Below are positions 50,766 through 60,663 of a stretch of 64,000 nt of DNA, piece after piece. Within the stretch, counting starts at the first letter, position 1. Each line of letters begins with the position of its first letter. Made by a program: the position numbers and the translations under genes. A model generated the notes under the pieces. That model worked only from the letters and a program-made list of their open reading frames with translations, was not told the DNA's origin and ran no database searches. Location of the stretch: contig JANYEY010000112.1 in assembly GCA_025359685.1 (NCBI GenBank), forward strand, positions 1 to 64,000, given 5' to 3'. The DNA is from Sphingomonadaceae bacterium. Its GTDB lineage: Bacteria > Pseudomonadota > Alphaproteobacteria > Sphingomonadales > Sphingomonadaceae.

Positions 50766-52210
50766 CGTACCGCCGCTACAATGGTGCAGATCACACCGCC
50801 AGCGGCGAATTCAAGCGTGGCGTCAGCGCTGCGGTGATTGGCAATGCCGCGCCTGATCAGTTTGGTGCCAAAGCCGGTGTGCGCTGGCACCGCGACCGGT
50901 GGCCCGCCCTGCTCCTGCCACACCAGGCGCAGCAGCGCTTCACTGCCTGACCTATCGATAGACGTCGCGATCTCGACAGCGCCGGCTTCAACCGACAAGG
51001 CCCCGTACTTGATCGCGTTGGTCGCCAGTTCGTGGATCAGCATCGCCAGTGCTACCGCGGTTTGCGGACCCAGCTCGCTGTCTTCGCCGTGAACCGTGCA
51101 GTGATCGATCCGCGCCCCGGCCGTCGCCCGCAGTGCCCTGCCGACCACTTCGAACAGCCGTGCTGCTTCCCACTTGCGCTCGGTCAGCAGGCTGTGCGCG
51201 GCGGCCAGTGCGTCGAGCCGCTGGTTGAACACCTTGTAAGCCCGTTCGCCTTCTGCAACCGCCCGGAAGCTCTGCATGGCGAGGCCCTTGACGATCGCCA
51301 GCGTGTTCTTGACCCGGTGATTGAGCTCGTTGATCAAGATGCGCTGCTGTTCGTCAGCGCGAACCTCGTCGGTAACATCGTAACCCTGGACGAAAATCGC
51401 GCCGACCTTGCCGTCCGGGCCAGTGATCGGCTGATAGATGAAATCGAGGTAACGGTCTTCTTCCGCGTCGCCGGCTTCGTTGTTCAGCCGCACTTGCACC
51501 GCCTTGCCGACGAACGGCTCGCCGCTCCGGAACACTCCATCGAGCACGTCGACAAAGCCTTGGTCGATCACTTCGGGCATGGCTTCGGCGACCGTCTTGC
51601 CAAGCAGCTCGCGTTCTCCCACCAGCCGCCGGTATGCCGCATTGGCGAGCTCAAACCGGTGGTGTTCGCCCGCGACGATTGCCACGAAACCCGGCGCCTG
51701 CTCGACCATCGTCCGCATCCGCGCCAGCTGCTCGCGCATTTCATCGCTGCTGCGCTCGACTGCGCGGGCGCGGCTGACCAGCCCGGCATTGTCGCGCAAG
51801 GTGCGCAGTTCTTGAAGCTCCGTCACATCGACGGTGTGCTGGAGGATATGGACAACTGTGCCGGACGCATCGCGCAGCGGGCTGTGCGTCGCGCTCCAAT
51901 AGCGTGATTGCATCGTGCCATCGGGGTTCTCGATGGGATAGTGGATCAGCGCAATCTCGTCACGCTCGCCGCTGTCGAGGACGCGGTGGAGCGAGCCGGA
52001 AAGCTGGCGGTAGCTGTCCGATTGAGGGTCGACCGGAAAGGCCTCGAACAGGTTACGTCCGATCAATTCGGCCTTCTCGCGCATGGTCACGCGGGCATAG
52101 GCATCATTCAGCCAGGCGATGTTGAACTGGCTGTCGAACACTACATAGGAATTTGGTGAGGCGGCGATGAGGCTGTCGGCACTGGCGAAGGGCTCAAAGC
52201 CAGGTGACAT
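50762..52210 (-). CDS. PAS-domain sensor histidine kinase (HWE/HisKA_2 type)
   Basis: PAS domains, ELNHRVKNTLAIVKGLAMQSFR, HELATNAIKYGALS. Confidence 0.92.
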   Translation of the reverse strand: MSPGFEPFASADSLIAASPNSYVVFDSQFNIAWLNDAYARVTMREKAELIGRNLFEAFPVDPQSDSYRQLSGSLHRVLDSGERDEIALIHYPIENPDGTMQSRYWSATHSPLRDASGTVVHILQHTVDVTELQELRTLRDNAGLVSRARAVERSSDEMREQLARMRTMVEQAPGFVAIVAGEHHRFELANAAYRRLVGERELLGKTVAEAMPEVIDQGFVDVLDGVFRSGEPFVGKAVQVRLNNEAGDAEEDRYLDFIYQPITGPDGKVGAIFVQGYDVTDEVRADEQQRILINELNHRVKNTLAIVKGLAMQSFRAVAEGERAYKVFNQRLDALAAAHSLLTERKWEAARLFEVVGRALRATAGARIDHCTVHGEDSELGPQTAVALAMLIHELATNAIKYGALSVEAGAVEIATSIDRSGSEALLRLVWQEQGGPPVAVPAHTGFGTKLIRRGIANHRSADATLEFAAGGVICTIVAAVR

Positions 52211-52287
52211 TCGCTTCCCCCACAGCCGCGAGTGCCGCGACTTTCGACCCAAACGCACCAGCGGCAATTGCGTTCCGGAAAAATTCG

Positions 52288-52702
<415 letters not shown>

Positions 52703-52743
52703 CGCGCATTAGGCCAAGCGCAAACACCGTGCAAGGCGGGGCA

Positions 52744-53607
52744 TCATTTGCGCGCCAAAGCGACTGGCCCGCCCAGGCCGTTCCGAGCCAAGGCAACGTC
52801 ATCGAGCCGGAAATGGAACAGGCGGTTCGGTCCGCTATCGGGCAGAAGGTAAAGATCGCGGCCGCGCAGCGCCATGCCCTCGTCGGTGTAGGGCCGGACG
52901 TAGTCAAGCGAGGGAACCAGGTCAGCGGTCCCGGTGCGCAAGGTCTGGACCAGCTTCATCGAAGGGAAGTCGATCCAGTCGATCGCGCCGCTGTGCCAGG
53001 TCGACAGGCCGCTGGCGACCAGTTGGCCGTCGATGAACTTCATGTCCTGGTAACGGGTGCGGGTCGGGTTGGGTACCACTTGCACCGACCCGCCCGCGCG
53101 CTGGTTGAAAATGTAGAACTGCTTGCTGTCCCAATTGCCGGCAACCAGCCGATCCCCCGCAACCGCCACGCAGCCCAGATGATCGGCCACGTAGATCTTG
53201 CGGCGGACTTGCAGAGTGTCGATGTCGATCTCTTCGAGGACGGCCGAGCTGTGCGCACGGTATTCAGCCACGGGGATCCAAATTGAATTGCCCGAGATCG
53301 AAAATCCGCCCGGATGATACCGTTCGCCGTCGGTCAGCTCGATCCGGCGGAGGAACTTGCCGGTCGCCCGATCAAACTCATGGAGGTAGCCGCGCTGGCT
53401 CCGCACATCGACCGAAGTGACCCAGATGTGCTGGCCATCGAGGTCGATCCCCTGAACATGAAACAATTCGCCTTGGAGGTTAAGCACGCCGAGCAATTGC
53501 GCATGCTCGATTGCCGAGACTCTAGCCGTGGAAGCTGATGCGGTTGGCAGGTTTGGCAGGCACATCACGAAAGCCGCGAGCGCGGCATGGATCGCTTTGC
53601 GGAACAT
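52744..53607 (-). CDS. Secreted propeller-like hypothetical protein (possibly DUF6454)
   Basis: Signal peptide. Repeated strand motifs (HIWVTSVDV, SIWIPVAEY, RLVAGNWDSKQFYIF). Confidence 0.7.
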   Translation of the reverse strand: MFRKAIHAALAAFVMCLPNLPTASASTARVSAIEHAQLLGVLNLQGELFHVQGIDLDGQHIWVTSVDVRSQRGYLHEFDRATGKFLRRIELTDGERYHPGGFSISGNSIWIPVAEYRAHSSAVLEEIDIDTLQVRRKIYVADHLGCVAVAGDRLVAGNWDSKQFYIFNQRAGGSVQVVPNPTRTRYQDMKFIDGQLVASGLSTWHSGAIDWIDFPSMKLVQTLRTGTADLVPSLDYVRPYTDEGMALRGRDLYLLPDSGPNRLFHFRLDDVALARNGLGGPVALARK

Positions 53608-53719
53608 CGGACTTCCCCTCAGAAGGTGCGATGGCGCCGCGCTAGCCGGGCATTATTACTGGGGTGAGTCAGGTCTGTTACGGCTCGGAGTCAGCACGCA
53701 AGAAACATCCGTGGCTTTT

Positions 53720-54421
53720 CTAGCGCGTCTTCCCGCTATCCCGGTCAAGCAGCAGAGAAAACAGCATCGCTGAGCACTCCCCGTCCACTTCCCCGTCGAT
53801 CATGTGCGGCCTCCATCGGCGCTGGAAGGCGCGCATCGCGGCGGGCATGTCGCTGATGTCGTAGCCCCAGCGTTCGAGCGCGAGGAAGAAAGCGCCGTCG
53901 TTCTCGAAGGGGCTGGGCCGGTTTACGCGCGGGGTTTTGAGCGCCAGCCGGTGCGCCGCAAGCAAATCCCAGTCGAACAGTTCGCCCGGGTCTTCCTTGC
54001 GGGTGGGGGCGATGTCCGAATGGCCGACCACGTTGGCGCGCGGCACGTCCCAGCGCTGGACGATTTCGGCGAGCAGCGGCAGCAGTGCCTCCATCTGCGC
54101 GTCGGGAAACGGGACATAGCCGAACTCGTGCCCGGGGTTGACCAGTTCGATCCCGACGCTGGCCGAATTGACGTCGCTGATCCCGCGCCAGAAGCCGCGC
54201 CCGGCATGCCACGCGCGGCGGTCTTCGCGCACCAGCCGGTGGACGGTGCCGTCCTCCTCGATGCAGTAGTGAGCCGAAACCTCGGCGGCAGGGTCGCACA
54301 GCCGTTCCAACGCCTCCGCCCCGGTTTTCATGCCGGTGTAATGCATCACCACCATCGACACCGGCAGCAGCCGTTGGGACCAGTTGGGTGACGGCGTTTC
54401 GGAGTGGATCAGTTCGGACAT
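53720..54421 (-). CDS. N-acetylmuramoyl-L-alanine amidase (AmiD/AmpD-like)
   Basis: VSMVVMHYTGM...ISDVNSASVGIELVNPG...VVGHSDIAPTRKEDPGELFDW. Confidence 0.92.
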   Translation of the reverse strand: MSELIHSETPSPNWSQRLLPVSMVVMHYTGMKTGAEALERLCDPAAEVSAHYCIEEDGTVHRLVREDRRAWHAGRGFWRGISDVNSASVGIELVNPGHEFGYVPFPDAQMEALLPLLAEIVQRWDVPRANVVGHSDIAPTRKEDPGELFDWDLLAAHRLALKTPRVNRPSPFENDGAFFLALERWGYDISDMPAAMRAFQRRWRPHMIDGEVDGECSAMLFSLLLDRDSGKTR

Positions 54422-54431
54422 TGCGCTCGCA

Positions 54432-55073
54432 TCATCCCTCCGGCAGCACCGCGCCCATCACCAGCGCCTCATCGCTCAGCGCATATTGCAGCCCGCCGCC
54501 GTGCTGCGCGGCCAGCTGGCACAGCATCCAGGCGGGCGCGGTTCGGCTAGACAGGTCGGCGATCGGCAGCGATCCATCAAGCGCGCGGCCAACGTCCTTG
54601 TCGAAGGCGATCTTGGGCCCAGCGGCGCGGACCACGATCTCGCTCGCGCCTTCGCGGCTCTCGACTCCGATATCGAGCGTGCCCCCGCGAACCAGCGCCT
54701 CGATCCCGATATGCGCCAAGTTGAGCATGACCTTGACCGCGGGCTTGGGCAGCGCATCCACACCCAGCGCCCATTGGATCGCGATCCTCTCGTTCCCAGC
54801 AACCAGTGCGTCGATCACACTGCGCGCTTCATCGACCGGTACCGCATAATCGAACCCGCTCGCCCCGCCGAACGCGAGGCGGAAGAACTTCAGTTTGTCC
54901 GCGCTGGTCCGCGCGCTCTGTTCGAGCAGTTCCATGCAGCGCTTGCGCATTTCCGGGTCGCGCTCTTCGGCCAGCAGTTCCAGACCGTTGCTCATCGCCC
55001 CAACAGGACTGAGCAGGTCATGACACAGGCGCGAACACAAGAGGGCGGCAAGATCGACGGCGCTATCGGTCAT
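54432..55073 (-). CDS. chpT: Histidine phosphotransferase ChpT
   Basis: LAALLCSRLCHDLLSPVGAMSNGLELL...LKFFRLAFGG. Confidence 0.92.
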   Translation of the reverse strand: MTDSAVDLAALLCSRLCHDLLSPVGAMSNGLELLAEERDPEMRKRCMELLEQSARTSADKLKFFRLAFGGASGFDYAVPVDEARSVIDALVAGNERIAIQWALGVDALPKPAVKVMLNLAHIGIEALVRGGTLDIGVESREGASEIVVRAAGPKIAFDKDVGRALDGSLPIADLSSRTAPAWMLCQLAAQHGGGLQYALSDEALVMGAVLPEG

Positions 55074-55100
55074 GGAATATCCTGGTTTGGGAGCCTTCCC

Positions 55101-55502
55101 TTAACCCGGCAGGACTCGCGTGGGAAGCGCTTCGAAACCGCGCGGCCCATCGCGCCACCAGGTTACCGAGCCAGCAGCCACGATCGCCCAGACGCGTCCA
55201 TCCCCGCTCGCCTCCGCCTGATCGGTGGCGGAGGGCCGAGCCAAGCCATTGGGGTGCGAATGGTAGTAGCCGAGCACTTGCGGCCCGCCGCCCCGCGCCG
55301 CGCGGTGAGCGGCGATCAGCGCCTCCGGATCGAGCTCAAAGTGCTGCGCCGGATCGGCATGGATATTGCGTACCGGCTGCGCTGCCGTGATCATGGTGCC
55401 CTGCCCCAGCAACAGACCGCAGCATTCCAGTGGACGCGCGCACGCCGCTTCTTCGATCAGTGTGGCTTCAATGCCACTTGTCAGTTCAAGCTCCATCCCC
55501 AT
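55101..55502 (-). CDS. JAMM/MPN+ (Mov34) metallopeptidase-like protein
   Basis: ECCGLLLG and YYHSHPNGLARPSATDQAEA (HxHx7Sx2D). Confidence 0.88.
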   Translation of the reverse strand: MGMELELTSGIEATLIEEAACARPLECCGLLLGQGTMITAAQPVRNIHADPAQHFELDPEALIAAHRAARGGGPQVLGYYHSHPNGLARPSATDQAEASGDGRVWAIVAAGSVTWWRDGPRGFEALPTRVLPG

Positions 55503-55512
55503 CTGCCTAGCA

Positions 55513-56463
55513 ATGAATGGGGGGGAATCCATTATTTCCGGCGTGATCGCCACCTCCGGCCAGCGGCTCGACAAAGCGCTGGCCGATGCCAGCGGGCTGT
55601 CGCGTGAGCGGATCAAGGCCTTGATGGGCGAAGGCCGGGTCACGCTTGAGGGGAAGCCCGCCGCGCAGGCCAGCCACAAGCCTGCGGCGGGCGCGGCCTT
55701 TGCGATCTCGATCCCCGCGGTGACCCCTGACGAGGCCCAGCCCGAAGACATTCCTTTGAATGTGGTGTTCGAGGACGAGCACCTGATCGTGATCGACAAG
55801 CCCGCCGGGCTGGTGGTGCACCCCGCGGTGGGCAACTATGACGGTACCTTGGTCAATGCACTGCTGCACCACTGCCAGGGTCAGCTTTCCGGCATCGGCG
55901 GGGTTGCGCGGCCGGGGATCGTCCACCGCATCGACAAAGATACGTCGGGCCTGCTGGTGGTCGCCAAGAGCGATGTCGCGCATGAAGGACTTGCCCGCCA
56001 GTTTGAGGATCATTCGATCGAGCGAGCCTATCTGGCATTGGTTGCGGGAAATCCGATGCCGCCAGCAGGCACTGTAACCGGAGCGATCGCGCGGTCGAAT
56101 ACCAACCGCAAGAAGATGGCGCTGGTCGCAGACGGGCGCGGCAAACACGCGGTGACGCACTATGCAACGCTTGAACGGTTTGACTATGCCGCGCTGGTCG
56201 AATGCCGGCTGGAAACCGGACGGACGCATCAGGTGCGGGTGCATATGACCTCGCTCGGCCATCCCTTGCTGGGCGATCCGAGTTATGGCCGCACCCCGGC
56301 CAAATTGAAGCCGCTGCTGGCCGAGCATGGGTTCGAGCGGCAGGCACTGCATGCCAAGGTGCTGGGGTTCATTCACCCGGTAACCGGCGCGGCGCTCCGC
56401 TTCGAAAGTCCGCTACCTGCCGATATGAAGGCGCTGTTGGTCGATTTGCGGAACAATAGCTGA
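55513..56463 (+). CDS. rluD: 23S rRNA pseudouridine synthase RluD-type
   Basis: RLDKALADASGLSRERIKALMGEGRVTL, GIVHRIDKDTSGLLVVAK. Confidence 0.9.
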   Translation: MNGGESIISGVIATSGQRLDKALADASGLSRERIKALMGEGRVTLEGKPAAQASHKPAAGAAFAISIPAVTPDEAQPEDIPLNVVFEDEHLIVIDKPAGLVVHPAVGNYDGTLVNALLHHCQGQLSGIGGVARPGIVHRIDKDTSGLLVVAKSDVAHEGLARQFEDHSIERAYLALVAGNPMPPAGTVTGAIARSNTNRKKMALVADGRGKHAVTHYATLERFDYAALVECRLETGRTHQVRVHMTSLGHPLLGDPSYGRTPAKLKPLLAEHGFERQALHAKVLGFIHPVTGAALRFESPLPADMKALLVDLRNNS

Positions 56464-56553
56464 GCATTTGTGTTATAAATATATCCCATGTGGCTGCTGC
56501 CGGGGGATGCCTCTAAAGGGTCCCTTAAGAGTACGCCGACGATGAAAGGACGA

Positions 56554-57513
56554 ATGACGACCATGTCCGAAGTCAAGAAGACCCTGCCCGCACGCGCCAC
56601 CCCCGCTCGTGCCACCCCTTCGCGTTCAGTCAGCGCGATGCCCAGCTTGGGCCCGGAGCAGAGCCTCAACCGCTATCTCGCGGAAATCAGGAAGTTCCCG
56701 GTGCTTACCGCCGAGCAGGAATACATGCTCGCCAAGCGCTATGCCGAACATCAGGATCCCGAAGCCGCCAAGCAGCTGGTCACCAGCCACCTGCGCCTCG
56801 TCGCCAAGATCGCCATGGGCTATCGCGGCTATGGCCTGCCGGTCGCCGAGCTGATCTCGGAAGGCAACATCGGCCTGATGCAGGGCGTCAAGAAATTCGA
56901 ACCCGATCGCGGCTTCCGCCTGGCGACCTATGCAATGTGGTGGATCAAGGCGAGCATGCAGGAATTCATTCTGCGCAGCTGGAGCCTGGTCAAGATGGGC
57001 ACCACCGCGGCGCAGAAGAAGCTGTTCTTCAACCTGCGGCGGATGAAGAAGAACCTCGACGCTTACGAGGATTCGGATCTTCATCCTGATCAGGTGACCA
57101 AGATCGCCACCGATCTCGGCGTGTCTGAGCACGAGGTGGTCAACATGAACCGCCGGATGATGATGGGCGGCGATGCCAGCCTCAACGTCTCGTTCAACGA
57201 AGACGGCGAAGGCCAGTGGCAGGACATGCTGCAGGACAACGGCCCGCTGCAGGACCAGCTCGTCGAGGAAGCGCAAGAGGCGAGCAATCGCCACTCGTTG
57301 CTGCTCGAGGCGATGGACAGCCTGGGCGAGCGCGAACGTCACATCCTGACCCAGCGCCGCCTGACCGATGATCCGCAGACGCTCGAGGAATTGAGCCAGG
57401 AATACGGCGTCAGCCGCGAACGCGTCCGCCAGATCGAAGTGCGCGCGTTCGAAAAGTTGCAGAAGGCGATGCTGCGGATCGGCGGCGAGCGGCGCCTGTT
57501 GTCCGCCGCCTGA
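56554..57513 (+). CDS. rpoH: RNA polymerase sigma factor RpoH (sigma-32)
   Basis: LVTSHLRLVAKIAMGYRGYGLPVAELISEGNIGLMQGVKKFEPDRGFRLATYAMWWIKASMQEFILRSWSLVKMGTTAAQKKLFFNLRR. Confidence 0.97.
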   Translation: MTTMSEVKKTLPARATPARATPSRSVSAMPSLGPEQSLNRYLAEIRKFPVLTAEQEYMLAKRYAEHQDPEAAKQLVTSHLRLVAKIAMGYRGYGLPVAELISEGNIGLMQGVKKFEPDRGFRLATYAMWWIKASMQEFILRSWSLVKMGTTAAQKKLFFNLRRMKKNLDAYEDSDLHPDQVTKIATDLGVSEHEVVNMNRRMMMGGDASLNVSFNEDGEGQWQDMLQDNGPLQDQLVEEAQEASNRHSLLLEAMDSLGERERHILTQRRLTDDPQTLEELSQEYGVSRERVRQIEVRAFEKLQKAMLRIGGERRLLSAA

Positions 57514-57536
57514 ATTACTGGATTTGAACCAAATCA

Positions 57537-57568
57537 GGGGGTCGGAGCAATCCGGCCCCCGTTTGTTT
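57537..57568 (+). terminator. Rho-independent terminator of rpoH
   Basis: GGGGGTCGG-AGCAAT-CCGGCCCCC followed by GTTTGTTT. Confidence 0.75.
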
Positions 57569-57576
57569 GGGCGCGA

Positions 57577-58362
57577 TCAGAACCGCCGCGCCATCCCGAT
57601 CAGCAGCGAATGTCGGGGGGCTGCGCCGGAGAGCCCGGCATCGCCTTCAAGGTCGATCTGCCAGTTCTTGCCGGCTTGCCAGGCCAATGACAGTGCGGCG
57701 CGAACATCGGTAGCGTGGCCGGCCGGATCGTTGTCACGCCAGACGCCGATTTCGGCTTCGGCCGCCAGGTTGTGCGCAAGCGGGTGCCCCAGCCCGGTCA
57801 CGCCGCCCCAGGCGAGATGCCGGCCATTCCCGCTGGCATTTACCGCCGCGTCGACCTCGGGCGTGAGGTCGAGCTCAAAACCGGCGGGCAGGTTGAGATT
57901 GATCGGCAGCAGCGCACCCGCACCCCAATCCCCCGCACCGATGCCATCCGCGCCGGTCGGGAGTGTGGCATAGACATGAAGCGCGACCGGTCCGCCTCGC
58001 CCGGAGACACTGCGACGCACTGCAATCGACACGTCGCCGAGGCCATGACTTCGCGATAGAGTGCCACTCAGCCGGTCGCGGCTGCGCACCGAGTTGTAAC
58101 CGCCGATGCCAGCCTCGATCTCGGTCTGGTCGTCGATCCCGATTCTGACCAGCAGGTCACCATAGCCAAGATCGTCCTCAATGGTCGCCTGATCAGCCGA
58201 GTGATCCCATCCGGCCAGACCAAGTTCGACCATCACCTGTCCGAGCGGCATCGTGCAGGCCGGGGTGCCAAGGCCGGGCCGGTCGGCGCAGAAATTGCCG
58301 TCTTGAGCCGCCGCCGGCGCAGCCATCAGGATGAGCGGGAGAGCGAGGAGAATGCGGTGCAT
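57577..58362 (-). CDS. Putative outer-membrane transporter (phenol MetA-like pattern)
   Basis: Signal peptide, CADRPGLGTPACTMPLGQVMVELG, beta-barrel pattern ending GMARRF. Confidence 0.7.
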   Translation of the reverse strand: MHRILLALPLILMAAPAAAQDGNFCADRPGLGTPACTMPLGQVMVELGLAGWDHSADQATIEDDLGYGDLLVRIGIDDQTEIEAGIGGYNSVRSRDRLSGTLSRSHGLGDVSIAVRRSVSGRGGPVALHVYATLPTGADGIGAGDWGAGALLPINLNLPAGFELDLTPEVDAAVNASGNGRHLAWGGVTGLGHPLAHNLAAEAEIGVWRDNDPAGHATDVRAALSLAWQAGKNWQIDLEGDAGLSGAAPRHSLLIGMARRF

Positions 58363-58422
58363 CGCCCGAAGCTATCACCCGCCCGCTTGCAGAGCCAGCG
58401 CGCTGCGGTAAACACCGCACCA

Positions 58423-59148
58423 ATGCTCCGCTTCCTACGTCCTTCCCGTGTCCGTGCCCCGCGCGGCATGCTCTATAATGTGGGCTGGTGGATCAGCCGT
58501 GCCGTGCTGTGGTTCGTGGTGATCAGCGTGGGCCTGACGCTGCTGTACAAATGGGTTCCGGTGCCAGTCACGCTGACCATGGCGCTCGACCGGAACGGCT
58601 TCGATAAGGACTGGACGCCCTTGAGCCGGATCGACCGGACCATGGTCGATGCGGTGATTGCGGGGGAAGACGCCAAGTTCTGCAGCCACAACGGCTTCGA
58701 TACCGATGCGATCGAAAAGGCGATGCAGCGCAACGCCAACAGTTCGCGCCTGCGCGGCGGCTCGACGATCAGCCAGCAGACCGCCAAGAACGCGTTCCTG
58801 TGGCAGGGCACCGGCTGGACCCGCTACGCCCGCAAGGGGCTGGAAGTGTGGTTCACCTTCCTGATCGAGAACATCTGGGGCAAGCGGCGGATCATGGAGG
58901 TCTACCTCAACGTCGCCGAGACCGGGGTGGGCACTTATGGAGTCGAGGCAGGGGCACAGCGCTATTTCCAGCATCCAGCCGCGCATCTGGGCCAGGTTGA
59001 GGCGGCGCGCATCGCTGCTGCCCTTCCCGCGCCCAAGCGCCGCGAGGTCGCCGATCCCTCAGGCTTCACTCGCCGTCACGGCAACGTGATCGCCGCGCGC
59101 AGCGGCGTGGTACGGGACGGGGCAATGGACGCCTGCGTTTACGAATGA
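58423..59148 (+). CDS. mtgA: Monofunctional biosynthetic peptidoglycan transglycosylase
   Basis: AVIAGEDAKFCSHNGFD, RGGSTISQQTAKNAFLWQGTGWTRYARKGLEVWFTFLIE. Confidence 0.95.
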   Translation: MLRFLRPSRVRAPRGMLYNVGWWISRAVLWFVVISVGLTLLYKWVPVPVTLTMALDRNGFDKDWTPLSRIDRTMVDAVIAGEDAKFCSHNGFDTDAIEKAMQRNANSSRLRGGSTISQQTAKNAFLWQGTGWTRYARKGLEVWFTFLIENIWGKRRIMEVYLNVAETGVGTYGVEAGAQRYFQHPAAHLGQVEAARIAAALPAPKRREVADPSGFTRRHGNVIAARSGVVRDGAMDACVYE

Positions 59149-59288
59149 GGGAGCACAGCATGGCGGGAATCATATTGCTCGGCGCGCTCGCCATTCCGTT
59201 TCTGCTGCTTGCCGCAATCATACGCGGCGGCTGGCGAGCGCACCAAGAGCGGGTCCAACGCAAACGGGATCTTGATCAGTTCGACTAG
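59145..59288 (+). CDS. Short single-TM protein downstream of and overlapping mtgA
   Basis: ATGA overlap with the mtgA stop. MREHSMAGIILLGALAIPFLLLAAIIRGGWRAHQERVQRKRDLDQFD*. Confidence 0.55.
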   Translation: MREHSMAGIILLGALAIPFLLLAAIIRGGWRAHQERVQRKRDLDQFD

Positions 59289-59290
59289 TC

Positions 59291-59298
59291 AAAAAGAA
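59291..59298. repeat. Left target-site duplication AAAAAGAA
   Basis: Identical to 62387-62394, immediately outside the terminal inverted repeat. Confidence 0.93.
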
Positions 59299-59324
59299 GG
59301 CGATTATATACCTTGCAAACACGG
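59299..59324 (+). repeat. Left terminal inverted repeat
   Basis: GGCGATTATATACCTTGCAAACACGG. Confidence 0.97.
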
Positions 59325-59364
59325 TGAGTATGTGACATAAGACTCCTATCAGGAGTTAAGCCCA

Positions 59365-60300
59365 ATGTCCGTTCTTTCCCGCCCCGAGTTTCACAGCGAA
59401 GAAGCTGCCTACGCCCACCTCGAAAAGATCGTTTGGGTTGACGGCCCGGTGTGCGTTCACTGCGGCGGCGTTGGCCGGATTACGAAGGTGAAGGCTAACC
59501 CGGCCAAGCGCATCCGTGAGGGTCTGTGGCGCTGCGGTGATTGCAAGAAGCAGTTCACCGTGAAGGTCGGCACCGTGTTCGAGCATATGCGCTTGCCGCT
59601 CCATAAGGCCATGCAAGCGGTCTATTTGATGACCAGCAGCAAGAAGGGCATTAGCGCCCATCAACTGCACCGCATTCTTGAGGTCACTTACAAGTCGGCT
59701 TGGTTTCTGGCGCACCGTATCCGCGAAGCCATGCGCTCGGACGATCTCACCCCGTTCGGTGGCGCGGGCGGCGTTGTCGAAGTTGACGAGACTTTCATCG
59801 GCCACCTCAAGGGTGCCGAGAAGCGCCGCGCCTTCCACCACAAGATGAAGGTTCTGGCGCTAGTTGATCGCGACAGCGGCAAGGCTCGCACAATGGTGAT
59901 TGACGATGTGAACGCGAAGACGCTGCTTCCGATCGTGCTCGACAATGTTGCTCGCGAAGCGCGCATCATGACGGACGAACACAGCGGCTATCGCCACCTC
60001 AAGGACCACTTTGCCGGTCACGGAACGACCAGCCATGGCCGCGGCGAATACGTGAACCTTGAAGATCGCACGATCCACAGCAACACGGTTGAAGGCTATT
60101 TCAGCATCTTCAAGCGCGGCATGAAGGGCGTGTTCCAGCACTGCGGCGAACAGCATCTGCACCGCTACCTTGCCGAGTTTGAGTTCCGCTACAATCACCG
60201 CGTGGCGCTCGGTTACAACGACCCTGACCGTTCGTGTATGGCGCTGCATGGAATTGTCGGCAAGCGGTTAACCTACGCGAGGCCTGACCTCAACGCCTAG
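59365..60300 (+). CDS. IS1595-family (ISXO2-like) transposase
   Basis: N-terminal zinc-binding CVHCGG...CGDCKKQF, EVDETFIGHLKG, MTDEHSGY, IHSNTVEGYFSIFKRGMKGVFQH. Confidence 0.95.
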   Translation: MSVLSRPEFHSEEAAYAHLEKIVWVDGPVCVHCGGVGRITKVKANPAKRIREGLWRCGDCKKQFTVKVGTVFEHMRLPLHKAMQAVYLMTSSKKGISAHQLHRILEVTYKSAWFLAHRIREAMRSDDLTPFGGAGGVVEVDETFIGHLKGAEKRRAFHHKMKVLALVDRDSGKARTMVIDDVNAKTLLPIVLDNVAREARIMTDEHSGYRHLKDHFAGHGTTSHGRGEYVNLEDRTIHSNTVEGYFSIFKRGMKGVFQHCGEQHLHRYLAEFEFRYNHRVALGYNDPDRSCMALHGIVGKRLTYARPDLNA

Positions 60301-60660
60301 GGCGAAAGTCCTCGGAAAGGGCCGGAATCGCTCGCGCTGGCACGGGAAGCCACATCGCCGCAGTAGGAGCAAACCAACAGCCCGAAGATGGGCCGCTTGT
60401 TTTGTGTGGATAGCCGCTATGATTCCGCTTGCGTGCTGGTCTAGCTTCATTCAATAGAAACGCCGGGGACGCGAATCCCCGGCGTTTGATTCCACTAGCC
60501 GGATGTAGGCCAAGACGAGCGGAGGTTGCGAAGAAGATGACTACGAGGCTCTAACGAGGGGGCCATAAGCCCCTGATGTCGGTAGAATACCTGCATCGCC
60601 GTCCCTGCGGCTTCGCGCCGTGGGGACGGCTCCTATATGGCATTTTGACCGGGAGCAGTC
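60301..60660 (+). other. Structured non-coding segment inside the transposon (candidate leader/ncRNA)
   Basis: ~360 nt without a listed coding ORF on the + strand. It contains a 12-bp perfect hairpin at 60458-60487 and a 14-bp G.U-containing hairpin at 60598-60630. Confidence 0.45.
60458..60487 (+). terminator. Terminator-like hairpin downstream of transposase
   Basis: AAACGCCGGGGA-CGCGAA-TCCCCGGCGTTT. Confidence 0.55.
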
Positions 60661-60663
60661 AAC

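Noticed and set aside
60598-60630. Hairpin as an integron attC or attI site
   Set aside because: No integrase and no attC R/L box pattern; more consistent with a leader hairpin.
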